Assembly: GCF_000505665.1 (NCBI RefSeq)
Contig: NC_023033.1
Span: 496,001 to 560,000 of the forward strand
Source of the DNA: Thermosynechococcus sp. NK55a
GTDB lineage: Bacteria; Cyanobacteriota; Cyanobacteriia; Thermosynechococcales; Thermosynechococcaceae
Direction of reading: 5' to 3'
Length of the DNA stretch: 64,000 nucleotides
How positions within the stretch are numbered: the stretch's first letter is position 1; every line of letters begins with the position of its first letter. The notes under the pieces are model-generated. The model was not told the DNA's origin, searched no databases, and was given only the letters and a program-made list of their open reading frames with translations. The position numbers and the translations under genes are program-made. Shown here piece by piece: positions 54,825 to 63,333 of this stretch.

Positions 54825-55877
54825 ATGAAAGCCCAAGTGTTCCGAGGGGTAAATCAACTCAGCTACGAAGAGATTCCGATTCCTGAAATTGCTGCTGATG
54901 AAGTATTAGTGCGGGTCAGGGTGGTTGGGTTGTGCCAATCGGACATCAAGAAAATTCGCTATCCCCTCTATGAGCCGCCCCGTATTTTTGGCCATGAAAC
55001 AGTGGGTGAAATTGCCGCGGTGGGCGATGCGGTGACGGGTTGGCAAGTGGGTCAGCGGGTGGTGGTCATGCACCACATCCCCTGTATGCGCTGCGCCTAC
55101 TGTTTGAACGAAAACTACTCCATGTGTCATGTTTATAAAACAGTAACGACAACGGCAGGCTTTATTCCCAGTGGTGGTGGCTTCGCTGAGTATGTGAAAG
55201 TGCCGGGACACATCGTGCAGCATGGGGGACTGATTCCCATTCCCGATCATATTAGCGATGAGGAAGCCAGCTTCATTGAACCCACCAACTGTTGTCTCAA
55301 GGCAGTGAAGAAAGCGGCGATCGCTCCCGGTCAAACGGTGTTGATTACGGGAGTAGGGCCTATTGGTCTGATGTTCATTATGTTGGTGAATCTCTTTGGA
55401 GCGCGGGCGATCGCCACCGATCTCCTACCCTCGCGGATTGCTAAAGCCAAAGAAGTGGGGGCTGCTGCTGCCTTTGATGCCCGCGATCCGGATCTGAGTG
55501 CCAAGGTGCAGGCCCTGACCCAAGGCTTGGGGGTAGATGTCAGTCTCTTGGCGGTCCCCAGTGAAAAAGCCTTTTGCCAAGCCCTAGAGTGTACGCGCAA
55601 GGGGGGCAAAATCCTGTTTTTTGCGGAGTTTCCCGATGAAGTGGAGATTCCCCTCAATCCCAACATTCTCTACCGCCGTGAGATTGACCTCATGGGGAGC
55701 TACAGTTCCTCCTATCGCTTGCAGTCCCTTGCCTGCGACATCATCTTTAACCGCCGTATTGACGTCAAAACCCTCGTCAGCGATCGCTATCCCTTGGCTC
55801 AACTAGCTGAGGCAGTGGAACGGGCAGTGCATCCCACCCCGGAAACTTACAAAATCCTCATCTATCCAGAGTCCTAA
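54825..55877 (+). CDS. Zinc-dependent alcohol dehydrogenase, MDR family
   Basis: 350 aa from ATG 54825 (MKAQVFRGVNQLSYEEIPIP). The catalytic zinc site is Cys in VGLCQSDIKK, His and Glu in FGHETVGEI, and the structural zinc Cys cluster is in MRCAYCLNENYSMCHVY. The Rossmann motif is ITGVGPIGLMFIML. Related to sorbitol and threonine dehydrogenases; substrate unknown. HIP1 sites return from here, so the host backbone resumes. The frame opens earlier at 54696 but only this start gives the family N-terminus. Confidence 0.85.
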   Translation: MKAQVFRGVNQLSYEEIPIPEIAADEVLVRVRVVGLCQSDIKKIRYPLYEPPRIFGHETVGEIAAVGDAVTGWQVGQRVVVMHHIPCMRCAYCLNENYSMCHVYKTVTTTAGFIPSGGGFAEYVKVPGHIVQHGGLIPIPDHISDEEASFIEPTNCCLKAVKKAAIAPGQTVLITGVGPIGLMFIMLVNLFGARAIATDLLPSRIAKAKEVGAAAAFDARDPDLSAKVQALTQGLGVDVSLLAVPSEKAFCQALECTRKGGKILFFAEFPDEVEIPLNPNILYRREIDLMGSYSSSYRLQSLACDIIFNRRIDVKTLVSDRYPLAQLAEAVERAVHPTPETYKILIYPES

Positions 55878-56179
55878 TGCACGCTCTATCAATTCCCACG
55901 TGGATGGTGCATATTTCCAGTGTGCTGGAGTGGATGGCAGCCATTTGGTTTGTGGCACAACTGGATCGCCGCTGTCCAGAGCAAGGATGGCGATGGTTAG
56001 CCTGGGCAATGCTACCGGCTTTAGTGAGTGCCATGTGTGCCTGTACGTGGCATTACTTTGATAATGCAGTGACACTAGCTTGGTTGGTGGATTTGCAAGC
56101 CCTGCTCACATTCTTTGGCAACTGTACCCTCTGTGGTGCAGCGGCCTGGCTCTGGTGGCGATCCCAAAGCGCGCTGTAG
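55877..56179 (+). CDS. DUF2499 / Ycf49-like membrane protein
   Basis: 100 aa with three TM helices: ALSIPTWMVHISSVLEWMAAIWF, a middle one, and FGNCTLCGAAAWLWW. The opening MHALSIPTWM(V/I)H.SSV.EW is characteristic of the DUF2499/Ycf49 family in cyanobacteria and plastids, function unknown. The start overlaps the stop of the alcohol dehydrogenase gene (TAATG), so translation is coupled. Confidence 0.78.
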   Translation: MHALSIPTWMVHISSVLEWMAAIWFVAQLDRRCPEQGWRWLAWAMLPALVSAMCACTWHYFDNAVTLAWLVDLQALLTFFGNCTLCGAAAWLWWRSQSAL

Positions 56180-56267
56180 CCCCCTTCTGGAGGCAAACCT
56201 TAGCAAAATTAACTGAAATTGGCAGTGCCCAAGGACTTCCAGTATCCTGTAATCAGGTTCCCCTGCC

Positions 56268-56387
56268 ATGGGGTGTAACAAATGCAACGGTCCAGTATTG
56301 AACTTTGACATAAAACAAGGAGGAATGCTTGCCCGCCAGTCTAGCCCTAAACGCCTAAACCTCTGTGGAGGCTGCGATGGAAAGTAG
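56268..56387 (+). CDS. 39-aa Cys4 (zinc-knuckle-like) small protein
   Basis: ATG 56268 to TAG 56387. The peptide reads MGCNKCNGPVLNFDIKQGG, then MLARQSSPKRLNLCGGCDGK. Two CxxC pairs (CNKC and CGGC) 27 residues apart would form a small zinc or iron-sulphur ribbon. The frame overlaps the antiporter start (56377) by 11 bases, suggesting translational coupling, much as a short upstream ORF can regulate the gene behind it. I do not recognise the protein. Coding status rests on the intact frame and the paired Cys motif; its own ribosome-binding site is weak. Confidence 0.5.
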   Translation: MGCNKCNGPVLNFDIKQGGMLARQSSPKRLNLCGGCDGK

Positions 56388-58254
56388 TGCCGAACTCACC
56401 GCCTTGTTCGTGATCACAGTTGTTCTGGGCATTGGTGCCCAAGTGGCTGCTCACTGGCTACGGCTGCCCAGTATTGTCCTGTTGTTACTGGTAGGAATTC
56501 TCTCAGGGCCAAGTGGCTTGGGATGGGTTCATCCCGAAGTGTTAGGGGAGGGCATAGAAGTTTTGGTTCCCCTCTGTGTCGCACTCATTCTTTTTGAAGG
56601 GGGGCTGAGCTTAGATCTCAGTCGTGCCGACCAAGATATTACAGGTAGCCTGTGGAAGCTAGTGACGGTGGGGGGATTGATGACGTTTGTGGCTGGGGCA
56701 ATGGCTGCCCACTGGATTGGTGAGTTCCCTTGGCAACTGGCGTTTCTCTATGCCTCCCTTGTGGTGGTGACGGGACCGACGGTTGTGGGTCCCCTGTTGC
56801 GCCAAGTGGGTGTTGAGCACAAGTTGGCGGTGATTCTGGAAGGGGAAGGTGTGCTCATTGACCCCATTGGTGCCATTCTGGCGGTCGTCGTGCTGAACGT
56901 AGTGCTCAATCAAGACCTCGGCATGGGGGCGATCGCCCTTGGTATTGGTCAGCGCTTGGCTGTAGGTGCCTTGATGGGGGGCATCGGCGGCTGGTTTCTC
57001 AGCCGTTTTCTGCGTCGCGCTTGGTTTCTCGCCGACGATCTCCGCAATTTACTGGTGCTGGCGGTTCTTTGGGGCTTGTTTTGGCTCTCGGATCAACTGG
57101 TGAGCGAGTCGGGTCTGATGATGGCGGTCGTTCTCGGCTTGGTACTGCGCTGGGGTGAAGTGCCGGGGGAGCGACTGCTGCGCCGCTTTAAGGGACAATT
57201 AAGTACCCTTTCAATTTCAGTGTTGTTTGTGCTCTTGGCTGCCGATCTGTCGATCGCGGGTCTGTTGGAGCTGGGTTGGTCGGGGGTGCTCACGGTTCTG
57301 TGTTTGATGTTGATCATTCGTCCCCTCGGCGTGGTTCTGTGCACCTGGGGCAGTGATCTCAGTTGGCAACAGAAGGCCTTCCTCAGTTGGATCGCTCCGC
57401 GGGGAATTGTGGCGGCCTCGGTGGCATCGCTCTTTGCCATTACCCTGACCAATGCTGGCATGAGTGGCGGGGATGCCATTAAGGGACAAGTCTTTCTAAC
57501 GATCCTGATGACGGTGTTTGGCCAAGGCTTAACAGCGCGTTGGGTGGCCACTCAACTGCATGTCCGTGCCCAAGGGGCTTCAGGGGTGATGATTGCCGGT
57601 TGTACCCCCCTCGGTAGGCTGCTGGCGCGGATTTTGCGCGATCGCGGCGAAGAGGTAGTGATGATTGATACCGATCCAGAGGCGGTGGAGCAGGCTCGCC
57701 GTGACCACCTGCCCGTCTATCTCAGCAGTGGCCTTGACTTGAATATCTTGCAGGAGGCCGGCATTACCCAGTTGGGCACCTATTTGGCGGTTACCAGTAA
57801 CACAGAGGTGAATGCCGTGTTGGCACAGCGCGTCCTCGAAGAATTTCACCCGCCACGGGTCCTGGCTGCCCTTGAGCTAGAGGATTGTCCCTTGGGGTTG
57901 AGTCCAGCCTTTGCCCTACAACTGTCGATCAAAAAATGGAATCAATATATCAACACGGAGGCAGTTCGTCTTGGGGAACTGGTCATTGAGGAGGAGCGAT
58001 CGCAATTGCAACGCCAGCACCTTGACGCCTTGATACGCTCTGGAAAAGTGCTTCCCCTCCTGGTGGAACGGCCAGAGGGATTGCGGGTGGTGCGAGCCAA
58101 TGAAGAGTGGCAAGTGGGCGATCGCCTGATTTACCTGCTCCACAGCCCCAAACCCCACACACTGCCGGCGGCCCTTATTTCTGGCTGGCAGATGAATACC
58201 CAAGTGGAATCAGTTCTTGTCCCCAGTGAAGCCCCTACCCCCAAAGGAACCTAA
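56377..58254 (+). CDS. Monovalent cation:proton antiporter (CPA1) with TrkA-N domain
   Basis: 625 aa from ATG 56377, preceded by TGGAGG. About twelve TM helices with LILFEGGLSLDLS, EGEGVLIDPIGAILAVV and IAPRGIVAASVASLFAI, typical of NhaP/KefB-related Na+/H+ exchangers. A cytoplasmic TrkA-N nucleotide-binding domain starts VMIAGCTPLGRLLARIL near residue 410. Such chimeric antiporters are regulated by NAD(H) or nucleotides. It likely exports Na+ or K+ for pH and salt balance. A 39-aa Cys4 ORF overlaps its start. Confidence 0.88.
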   Translation: MESSAELTALFVITVVLGIGAQVAAHWLRLPSIVLLLLVGILSGPSGLGWVHPEVLGEGIEVLVPLCVALILFEGGLSLDLSRADQDITGSLWKLVTVGGLMTFVAGAMAAHWIGEFPWQLAFLYASLVVVTGPTVVGPLLRQVGVEHKLAVILEGEGVLIDPIGAILAVVVLNVVLNQDLGMGAIALGIGQRLAVGALMGGIGGWFLSRFLRRAWFLADDLRNLLVLAVLWGLFWLSDQLVSESGLMMAVVLGLVLRWGEVPGERLLRRFKGQLSTLSISVLFVLLAADLSIAGLLELGWSGVLTVLCLMLIIRPLGVVLCTWGSDLSWQQKAFLSWIAPRGIVAASVASLFAITLTNAGMSGGDAIKGQVFLTILMTVFGQGLTARWVATQLHVRAQGASGVMIAGCTPLGRLLARILRDRGEEVVMIDTDPEAVEQARRDHLPVYLSSGLDLNILQEAGITQLGTYLAVTSNTEVNAVLAQRVLEEFHPPRVLAALELEDCPLGLSPAFALQLSIKKWNQYINTEAVRLGELVIEEERSQLQRQHLDALIRSGKVLPLLVERPEGLRVVRANEEWQVGDRLIYLLHSPKPHTLPAALISGWQMNTQVESVLVPSEAPTPKGT

Positions 58255-58379
58255 TCTACAGCGCTGCGTCCATAGGAATCAGCAGAGTCGCCCCTTGGCC
58301 TGTTTTCCCTGTCAAAGCCGCTGAGGGGTCAACCCTCGCAGCTAAGTCTTTAATACCGTCTTACTTGGAGAGATTTGCA

Positions 58380-59738
58380 ATGCAGAGCCTAGCACAGCGC
58401 AGCTTGGCCCTTCTGAGCTGCGGTTTAATGAGTTCTAGTACCCTTGCCCTTCTGGTCGCTGTTCCGGCTCAAGCCCAATCCCGTTTTACCGATACCCAAG
58501 GTATTTGGGCACAGGCCTGTATTGACCACCTTGCCAATCGCAACATTATCAGCGGCTATCCCGATGGCACATTTCGCCCCTTTGCGGCAGTCACGCGGGC
58601 TGAATACGCAGCCATGCTGGGGAAGGCGTTTCCCAATGCCCCAGTGGTACGCGCCCCCGGTACGTTTAACGATGTCCCCAGCACGTTTTGGGCAGCGAGT
58701 GCGATTCAAAACGCCACCCGTACCGGCTTTTTGAGTGGCTACCCCGGCAATGTTTTTCAGCCCAATCAAAATATTCCTCGCGTTCAGGCAATTGTTGCCC
58801 TTGCCAGCGGCTTGCAGTATCCCACACCGCCTTCTGTGGAGGGGGTCTTAGCCCAGTTCAATGATGCGGCTGCGATTCCCGCCTATGGACGAGCCGGTGT
58901 AGCTGCGGCTACAGCTAAACAGGTGGTGGTCAACTATCCCAATGTGCAAGTTTTTGGCCCTAATCAACTGGCCACCCGTGCCGATATTGCGGCATTCCTT
59001 TGTCAGGCAACCCGTGCCCCCGGTGCCCAAGCCCTTGTCCCAACACAATACATTGCGGGTGCAGTCACCACTTCACCCATTGCACTGCCGGCTGGTCAAC
59101 AGATTCCGGCTCGTTTTCCCGATGCAGAGCGGATTGTTCTGAGTCCCAGTGAAACGCTTGCCCTGCGCTTGGTGACGGCTGCCGATGTCCGCGATAGTCA
59201 GGGTCGAGTCGTGATTCCCGTGGGCAGTGAAATTTTTGGCCAGATCCAGCCCGCCCAAGGAGGCTCCCAGTTTGTGGCGAATACAGTAGTGATCAATAAC
59301 CGCCAGCTACCGATCGCCGCCAATTCCCAAATCATTCGCACCATTCGCGATGCCCGTGACCCCAACATTGGCAATGTCTTCCGCAATGCGGCCATTGGGT
59401 CAGCGGTGGCTGCTGGATTGTCTGGCCTGCTGGGCAATCAAAAGATTACCCCCTTGAAGGTCCTTACGGGAGCAGCAACGGGCGCAGCCATTGAAACCAA
59501 TCAGGAGCGTCCGGCAACTTCAATTATTCGGGATACCCTAATTGGGGCAGCCCTTGCCACCGGTGCTTCGGCGGTGATTGGCGATCGCAAGATTACGCCC
59601 GAAAAAGTGATTACCGGTGCTGCCGCCGGTGCCACGATTGGGGGTGTGATTGATCCGGCCGTGCGGCAACTAGTGGTTGTTGATGCCAATACGGATTTGG
59701 GCCTGACCCTGACTCAGTCCTTTACTGTCCCGCAATAG
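58380..59738 (+). CDS. SLH-domain secreted protein with glycine-zipper repeats
   Basis: 452 aa from ATG 58380, after TTGGAGA. The signal peptide is SLALLSCGLMSSSTLALLVA then VPAQAQS. At least two SLH units follow (FTDTQGIWAQACIDHLANRN with IISGYPDGTFRPFAAVTRAEY, and FNDVPSTFWAASAIQNATRTGFLSGYPGNVFQP), which anchor proteins to cell-wall polymer. The C-terminal half has a domain with LRLVTAADVRDSQGRVVIPVGS, then Gly/Ala-rich repeats (KITPLKVLTGAATGAAI and KITPEKVITGAAAGATI) that look like glycine zippers. Role unknown; envelope attachment is implied. Confidence 0.82.
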   Translation: MQSLAQRSLALLSCGLMSSSTLALLVAVPAQAQSRFTDTQGIWAQACIDHLANRNIISGYPDGTFRPFAAVTRAEYAAMLGKAFPNAPVVRAPGTFNDVPSTFWAASAIQNATRTGFLSGYPGNVFQPNQNIPRVQAIVALASGLQYPTPPSVEGVLAQFNDAAAIPAYGRAGVAAATAKQVVVNYPNVQVFGPNQLATRADIAAFLCQATRAPGAQALVPTQYIAGAVTTSPIALPAGQQIPARFPDAERIVLSPSETLALRLVTAADVRDSQGRVVIPVGSEIFGQIQPAQGGSQFVANTVVINNRQLPIAANSQIIRTIRDARDPNIGNVFRNAAIGSAVAAGLSGLLGNQKITPLKVLTGAATGAAIETNQERPATSIIRDTLIGAALATGASAVIGDRKITPEKVITGAAAGATIGGVIDPAVRQLVVVDANTDLGLTLTQSFTVPQ

Positions 59739-59741
59739 AGA

Positions 59742-61130
59742 CTAGGCACGCGCTAACCCCAGCGATCGCCCGCAGGCCTCCACTGCCTGGGCCACCGCCG
59801 CTGCCACCCGTGGATCAAACACCGAGGGAATAATATAGGCGGCCTGTAGTTCAGAGGGACTCACCAAGGCCGCAATCGCCTCCGCTGCCGCGAGGAACAT
59901 CTCCTCGGTCATTCGCGGTGCCCGACAGGCAAGGGTACCCTTAAACACCCCCGGAAAGGCCAGCACATTGTTGATTTGATTCGGATAGTCACTGCGGCCG
60001 GTAGCCACCACCGCCACATGGTTAGAGATGAGTTCGGGTTGGATTTCCGGAACGGGATTGGCCATCGCAAAAACAATCGCTTCCTTGGCCATGCGCTGCA
60101 CCATTTCCACGGTGAGGACGCCAGGGGCACTCAAGCCAATGAAAACATCGGCGTCCACAAGGGCATCGGCAAGGGTTCCTGTTTGGGCAACAGCAAATTC
60201 CTGTTGAGCAGGAGTTAGGTCTGCCTGCACCGAGAGAATCCCGCGGCGATTACATAAAATTAAGTCTTTGGCCCCAGCTTTGCGCAGGAGTCGTGCCACG
60301 GCAATCCCGGCTGCCCCTGCACCATTAATAACAATGCGCACCGTTTCTAAGGATTTACCCACCAATTGCAGGGCATTTTTGAGGGCAGCGAGGGTGACAA
60401 TAGCAGTGCCATGCTGGTCATCGTGAAACACAGGGATATCCAATTCTTCCTGCAGACGGGCTTCTATCTCAAAGCAGCGGGGGGCACTAATATCCTCCAG
60501 GTTGATGCCCCCAAAGACAGGGGCAATCCGCTTCACAGTGGCAACGATTTCATCCACCTCTTGGGTGGCCAAGCAGATGGGAAACGCGTCCAAGCCAGCA
60601 AATTCTTGAAAGAGCATCGCTTTGCCCTCCATCACCGGTAGGGCAGCCTCTGGGCCGATATTGCCCAATCCCAACACAGCGCTCCCGTCACTGACAATGG
60701 CAATGGTATGGCTTTTAATCGTGAGTTTGTGAACCAAGTCTGGATCGTCAGCGATCGCCTGGGATACCCGACCCACACCCGGCGTATAGGCCATCGCCAG
60801 ATCGTCATATCCTTGCAGAGGATGCTTGCTTTTAACGGTGATTTTGCCCCCCTCATGGAGGCGAAATGTGCGATCGCTCACCTCTAGCACTGTGGCTTGG
60901 GTGTCAGATTTGACAGCATTGACAATGGCCTCAGCATGATCGCGGCTGGCAGCCACCACCACCAGTTCCCGTAGGATTTTATTGGCGGTTTTCTCAATGA
61001 GCGTAATGGAATCCACTTGCCCGTGTTGCCCGCCAATGATCTGCAAAACAGTGCCCAATTCCGTCGGATCTAAGGAGGTCTCTAATCGCAGGGTCAGACT
61101 ATAGGCAGGCGTCGGGGTTAGCTTAACCAT
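59742..61130 (-). CDS. NAD(P)-dependent malic enzyme with N-terminal ACT domain
   Basis: This 462-aa enzyme decarboxylates malate to pyruvate. Residues 1-80 form an ACT-like domain (SLTLRLETSLDPTELGTVLQI). The catalytic part starts YTPGVGRVSQAI (Tyr near residue 114), with VTDGSAVLGLGNIGP-like VSDGSAVLGLGNIGP, metal-site FHDDQHGTAIV, and the Rossmann GAGAAGIAVARLL. The ACT domain suggests allosteric control by a small molecule. Its stop lies 3 bases from the convergent SLH gene stop. Confidence 0.92.
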   Translation of the reverse strand: MVKLTPTPAYSLTLRLETSLDPTELGTVLQIIGGQHGQVDSITLIEKTANKILRELVVVAASRDHAEAIVNAVKSDTQATVLEVSDRTFRLHEGGKITVKSKHPLQGYDDLAMAYTPGVGRVSQAIADDPDLVHKLTIKSHTIAIVSDGSAVLGLGNIGPEAALPVMEGKAMLFQEFAGLDAFPICLATQEVDEIVATVKRIAPVFGGINLEDISAPRCFEIEARLQEELDIPVFHDDQHGTAIVTLAALKNALQLVGKSLETVRIVINGAGAAGIAVARLLRKAGAKDLILCNRRGILSVQADLTPAQQEFAVAQTGTLADALVDADVFIGLSAPGVLTVEMVQRMAKEAIVFAMANPVPEIQPELISNHVAVVATGRSDYPNQINNVLAFPGVFKGTLACRAPRMTEEMFLAAAEAIAALVSPSELQAAYIIPSVFDPRVAAAVAQAVEACGRSLGLARA

Positions 61131-61176
61131 CTAAAATTTAATGGCAAAAGGTACTGTCTGATGATAACACCTCTAC

Positions 61177-61623
61177 CTAGCTTCCTGTGTGGGTGACAAT
61201 GGGTAGTGGTTCGGCTGCGCAGGTGGCCAAAATGGCGCGATCGCTAGGGCTCAAGCGAGGCAAACTATAGAAACTGAGTAAATCAATTTCTGCTTGGTAG
61301 GGCTCTTCTTCATAGGTAGGCAGAACCGTCACCTGCAGCTGGCGATCGCCGACGGTACCCCGAAAACAATCAAAGGAGGAATTGGGCAGATAAAGCGCCC
61401 CGTAAACCTTACGATCTTGCACTGCAAAGACAATGTAACTACGACCTACTCGCTGCGGTTGGGGAGATTCACCAAAGAGGTAGAGTCCATTCGCCAACGG
61501 CAATTGATGTTCTCCTGCTAAAGGGAGTGTCGGTCCCGCGATCGCCAACCCACTGGCTGACCAAAGGGCAATAGCTCTCAGTAAAACCGACAGTGACCAG
61601 CTCAATCGTGCCAAGGCAGTCAT
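61177..61623 (-). CDS. Secreted protein of unknown function
   Basis: 148 aa with signal peptide LSVLLRAIALWSASGLAIAG. The mature part is beta-type: GLYLFGESPQPQRVGRSYIV, FAVQDRKVYGALYLPNSSF, then TVLPTYEEEPYQ and three Cys-region residues (CFRG, ATCAAEP). It has the look of the small cyanobacterial periplasmic proteins that share the GxYLYGxSP.P..G..Y.VF pattern. No function assigned. Confidence 0.7.
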   Translation of the reverse strand: MTALARLSWSLSVLLRAIALWSASGLAIAGPTLPLAGEHQLPLANGLYLFGESPQPQRVGRSYIVFAVQDRKVYGALYLPNSSFDCFRGTVGDRQLQVTVLPTYEEEPYQAEIDLLSFYSLPRLSPSDRAILATCAAEPLPIVTHTGS

Positions 61624-61727
61624 TCTATTGTCCTACCTGAAACGAGAAATGGCTTAAACCAGCATTCTGCGGTGTCAATCTAGGGCAGGGCAGTGAGGTA
61701 ACGCTGATACTTTAGATCGTGACAGGT

Positions 61728-61880
61728 TTATCGCGGTCTGTGGGTGGAAGTATGCCAGCAGTGGCACAGGCACAAATTGACGGAATGCTCAGGAGTGACC
61801 ATTTCATCGGGAACAAGAACAGGAACACAAGCGGCCATAGGAGCGTCTAGCACGTCAAAAGCTGCTAAAGCCGCCCACAT
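61728..61880 (-). CDS. Possible 50-aa Cys/His-rich ORF
   Basis: ATG 61880 to TAA 61728. The peptide starts MWAALAAFDVLDAPMAACVP and ends with NLCLCHCWHTSTHRPR, a Cys/His cluster. It lies in the 354-bp gap 61624-61977, where I see no other gene. No ribosome-binding site is convincing, so it may be non-coding or a gene remnant. Confidence 0.22.
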   Translation of the reverse strand: MWAALAAFDVLDAPMAACVPVLVPDEMVTPEHSVNLCLCHCWHTSTHRPR

Positions 61881-61913
61881 CAAGGGTTTGCGTATTATTA
61901 CCGATTATTGATT

Positions 61914-61955
61914 GCATCAGACCCTCCCCAATGTGCATCAGACCCTCCCCAATGT
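61914..61955 (+). repeat. Two exact tandem copies of a 21-bp unit
   Basis: The unit gcatcagaccctccccaatg plus t occurs twice without gap (61914-61934 and 61935-61955), directly upstream of the proline-rich secreted gene. It also keeps the frame open (HQTLPNV twice), but translation most likely starts downstream of it, after GGAGGAG. Confidence 0.9.
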
Positions 61956-61977
61956 AGGGAGGGAGGAGGAGATGACT

Positions 61978-62769
61978 ATGAAACTTTCGAGAAACACAAA
62001 ACTTAACTTCATTGTTACTCTTCTTTTTATCACTTTTGGCGCAACACTTTCCCTAGCCCAAACGCCCTCGAAGCGAAAGGGGCCTCCGCCCATGTTTACC
62101 CCAAACGTCATCAACGACCGGACGCTGCCGAATAAACCCGAGATTGAGGGACCGGTTGCGCCGCCAGAGCTCGAAACCCCACCCTTTCTGAAATCACCTG
62201 TGCCGCCGCGTCAACCGGAGCCGCTACCCATACCCGATGAGATCGAGGAGCGCCAAGCCTCACCCGACTTGAGGAGTGCTCCCCAAAAGCCCTGTCCAAA
62301 GACCATTGTCCTCCAGGCGCCCCCGCCCCCGACCACCACGCCCTATGGCCCGGACTTCCCTAGCACACCCGGTCCGCAATGGATAGAGCCGAACTTCAAC
62401 GGTACGACACCAAACCGCCAGGTGCGGCATACTTTCCAGTGGCAGGGCTGCAAAGAATGCTGCTGCGAGGTGCAAAAGGCTAAGCTAGTGGTCACCCTCA
62501 AGGCGCTACAGAATGGCCAATCGCACCAAAGCCCTGATGCAGGTAATGACAGCATCTCCCTCTGGAAAAACGGCAGTGTGTTGTACTGGCAGTACCTGTG
62601 GCCCAACACTGGGGTGAGTGCCGGCACGACAACAACCCTCACGATTCCGATTGCGCCCTCTTGGCTGAACGGCTACCGGCTGAGCTTCCTGGTTCAAGAC
62701 GATACGGCGGTGCTAAATGCTAAGCTGGTCGTCACTGGCTGCTGTGTGAAGCCCAACATTCAACCATAA
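61978..62769 (+). CDS. Secreted proline-rich protein with Cys cluster, unknown function
   Basis: 263 aa from ATG 61978, with GGAGGAG upstream. Signal peptide KLNFIVTLLFITFGATLSLA. Residues 30-140 are Pro-rich and likely extended (KRKGPPPMFTPN, EGPVAPPELETPPFLKSPVP). The C-terminal part starts QWQGCKECCCEVQKAKLVVT and is beta-sandwich-like, with a Cys pair GCCVKP at the end, and repeats the phrase KLVVT. Codon use and absence of HIP1 sites from 61.5 to 63.6 kb hint at transfer. A perfect terminator follows at 62802. I do not recognise it. Confidence 0.7.
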   Translation: MKLSRNTKLNFIVTLLFITFGATLSLAQTPSKRKGPPPMFTPNVINDRTLPNKPEIEGPVAPPELETPPFLKSPVPPRQPEPLPIPDEIEERQASPDLRSAPQKPCPKTIVLQAPPPPTTTPYGPDFPSTPGPQWIEPNFNGTTPNRQVRHTFQWQGCKECCCEVQKAKLVVTLKALQNGQSHQSPDAGNDSISLWKNGSVLYWQYLWPNTGVSAGTTTTLTIPIAPSWLNGYRLSFLVQDDTAVLNAKLVVTGCCVKPNIQP

Positions 62770-62801
62770 TCCAAACCATAATCCACTTTTCCACTTTTCC
62801 T

Positions 62802-62827
62802 AGGCGCCCTGAGGGCGCCTGTTTTTT
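62802..62827 (+). terminator. Rho-independent terminator
   Basis: AGGCGCCC (62802-62809), loop TGA, GGGCGCCT (62813-62820), then G and TTTTTT. An 8-bp GC-rich stem closes the proline-rich gene. Confidence 0.9.
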
Positions 62828-63021
62828 GCCTGAACTGCTGTAGTCAGCTATTACAGTTGACTGAGAGGGAAGGATTAATTTCTTTTTAATCTCCATATAT
62901 TTTAAGTCCGATAGAAAACGTTAATTTTCTTTGCAAAGTCCTCGGTTGTGTAGCCTGGATCGCACAGAGAAATCAAGGCAAAAGGCTATCATGATTGTCA
63001 AATTGCGTCTGAGTTCGGGTT

Positions 63022-63294
63022 ATGACACTGTACATCGGCAACCTCTCCTACGAGGCCACTGAAAACGATCTTCGCGAAGTTTTTGAAAAATATGGTGCCA
63101 TTCGCCGGATTGTGTTGCCGGTGGATCGCGAAACCGGTAAGCGACGGGGCTTTGCTTTTGTTGAACTGGCAGATGAAACTCAGGAGGCCGTTGCCATTGA
63201 TGATCTTGATGGTGCTACATGGCTAGGGCGAGTCCTGAAAGTGAACAAGGCCAAGCCAAAACAGGCGGGGGGGCAGGCAAACTCTTCCTTATAA
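63022..63294 (+). CDS. rbp: RRM RNA-binding protein (cyanobacterial Rbp)
   Basis: 90 aa with one RNA recognition motif: RNP2 LYIGNLSYEA and RNP1 KRRGFAFVEL, the latter with the aromatic residues that stack on RNA. The short tail (QAGGQANSSL) lacks the long Gly-rich end of cold-induced Rbps, so this is the short type. These proteins act in mRNA handling and thylakoid-targeted transcripts. The gap upstream (62828-63021) is AT-rich and may be a long 5' UTR; nothing else is seen there. Confidence 0.92.
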   Translation: MTLYIGNLSYEATENDLREVFEKYGAIRRIVLPVDRETGKRRGFAFVELADETQEAVAIDDLDGATWLGRVLKVNKAKPKQAGGQANSSL

Positions 63295-63333
63295 GGGCAT
63301 ACTGGTAGGGAAGTGCTGTTCACTTTTGCTGCT

